Shown: positions 12,390-12,964 of the stretch, in pieces
Position numbering within the stretch: position 1 is the stretch's first letter
Layout: every line of letters begins with the position of its first letter
Made by a program: the position numbers and the translations under genes
Notes under the pieces: model-generated
Told to the model about the DNA's origin: nothing
The model's input: only the letters and a program-made list of their open reading frames with translations
Database searches by the model: none
DNA from: CAZTLI01 sp964614375
GTDB taxonomy: Bacteria > Chloroflexota > Anaerolineae > Aggregatilineales > Phototrophicaceae
Direction of reading: 5' to 3'
NCBI GenBank assembly: GCA_964614375.1
Contig: CAZTLI010000113.1
Coordinates: 1 to 12,964, forward strand
DNA length: 12,964 nt

Positions 12390-12964
12390 CTAGCGGGTAT
12401 AGCGGCGGATCGCGAACCCACTGCTTGTGAGCACGATTAGCCCGACAACCGCCATCAACACGGTCCGCCACAGCGGACTTTCGCCCGTTTGGGGTAAGCG
12501 TATGATGGGCAGCGCCGTCGCACAGACTTCACCCTGACTGCCGGTGACGCAAGCGGTATTTTCCACAATCGTCACCCCATCTATCACTGTCGTGAAGATG
12601 CTGAACTGCACAGTGTCCCCCGGCGCGAGACCCGGGATTGTCACCGTCACCACTTGACCGTTGATGCTGACTGTGCTGCCGGGCGCATCTACGTTATCGA
12701 CACGTAGGCCGGGATTGAGCGTATCGGTCACGACGATATTGGTGCCGGTCGCGCTGCCGATATTGCGAACGGTCACAATCCATTCCAATTCTTCGCCTGT
12801 GACGCCTGTCTGACCGGGTACGAGCAAACCGATTTTGCTAATCGCCGGGTCGAACAGCGCAATTGCGCCCGCGTCAGCGACTGTTCCTGCTGGTGGTGGA
12901 GTCACCGTTGGCGTGACCACATCGTTATCGGTGATGACGACGGTGCGCCCAGCCAGCGGATTCA
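12390..12964 (-). CDS. LPXTG-type surface protein with DUF11-like repeat, 5' end missing
   Basis: The C-terminal part (about 190 codons) of a larger secreted protein whose start lies past the window; the frame is open to the right edge, so the GTG at 12920 is not a start. The upstream end reads NPLAGRTVVITDND, then a threonine/proline linker (VVTPTVTPPPAG). Next comes one DUF11-like beta-sandwich repeat with the typical IVTVRNIGSATGTNIVVTDTLNPGL and PGDTVQFSIFTTV. The C-terminus is a classic cell-wall sorting signal: LPQTGE (12497-12480), a hydrophobic segment (TVLMAVVGLIVLTSSGFAI) and a basic RRYTR tail. By family, a sortase would cut between T and G and link the protein to the wall or another surface structure; no sortase gene is in the window. 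Such proteins are adhesins or surface-layer stalks. It is convergent with the PPOX gene and shares its terminator. Confidence 0.85.
   Translation of the reverse strand, partial: NPLAGRTVVITDNDVVTPTVTPPPAGTVADAGAIALFDPAISKIGLLVPGQTGVTGEELEWIVTVRNIGSATGTNIVVTDTLNPGLRVDNVDAPGSTVSINGQVVTVTIPGLAPGDTVQFSIFTTVIDGVTIVENTACVTGSQGEVCATALPIIRLPQTGESPLWRTVLMAVVGLIVLTSSGFAIRRYTR

Overview
The window is a stretch of bacterial chromosome at roughly 55% G+C by eye. No tRNA, rRNA, insertion sequence, CRISPR array or phage gene is visible. The gene set suggests a Chloroflexota-like organism (Anaerolineae or a relative): a PPOX-fold, F420-type oxidoreductase, a secreted SH3-domain protein, a TPR protein, a DUF11-like surface protein with an LPXTG-type tail, and a WecA-like transferase of the KDHTSHR type. 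This is inference from family distribution; no taxonomic marker is present beyond a partial rsmI.

Layout. (1) 1-702: 3' part of rsmI, an rRNA methyltransferase. (2) 703-977: hairpin-rich spacer ending in a MerR-type promoter with a 19-bp spacer, which drives a probably leaderless merR gene (978-1376). (3) 1377-1790: spacer carrying a head-to-head pair of palindromic repeats. (4) 1791-2978: a TPR protein closed by an intrinsic terminator. (5) 3158-3844: an orphan OmpR/PhoB-type response regulator with its own promoter. (6) 4131-5174: a secreted SH3-domain protein, a terminator and a 77-aa protein of unknown function. (7) 5226-5360: an apparently truncated gene start running into the 3' end of a leftward secreted endonuclease/exonuclease/phosphatase-family gene (5312-6181). 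(8) 6335-7579: a tandem pair of paralogous genes of unknown function. (9) 7580-7878: spacer with a 17-bp tandem repeat directly against a promoter. (10) 7879-11765: a five-gene surface-glycan operon. (11) 11894-12313: a PPOX-class oxidoreductase, sharing a two-way terminator with (12) the leftward, partial gene for an LPXTG-type surface protein.

How the genes fit together. The clearest unit is the glycan operon. A polyprenyl-phosphate sugar-1-phosphate transferase starts a lipid-linked glycan, an NAD-dependent epimerase supplies the nucleotide sugar, and a GT-B glycosyltransferase extends the chain. An 80-aa cytosolic protein and a two-helix membrane protein with no recognised function are embedded in the same unit. 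Several other products are exported or surface-bound (SH3 protein, phosphoesterase, LPXTG protein), so the window leans towards cell-envelope functions, but nothing shows that these genes are co-regulated.

I did not find a clearly new multi-gene system. The most interesting items are the paralogous pair at 6335-7579, the covarying inverted palindromes at 1596-1670, the truncated gene at 5226, the 17-bp repeat against the glycan promoter, and a leftward terminator at 731-767 with no leftward gene.
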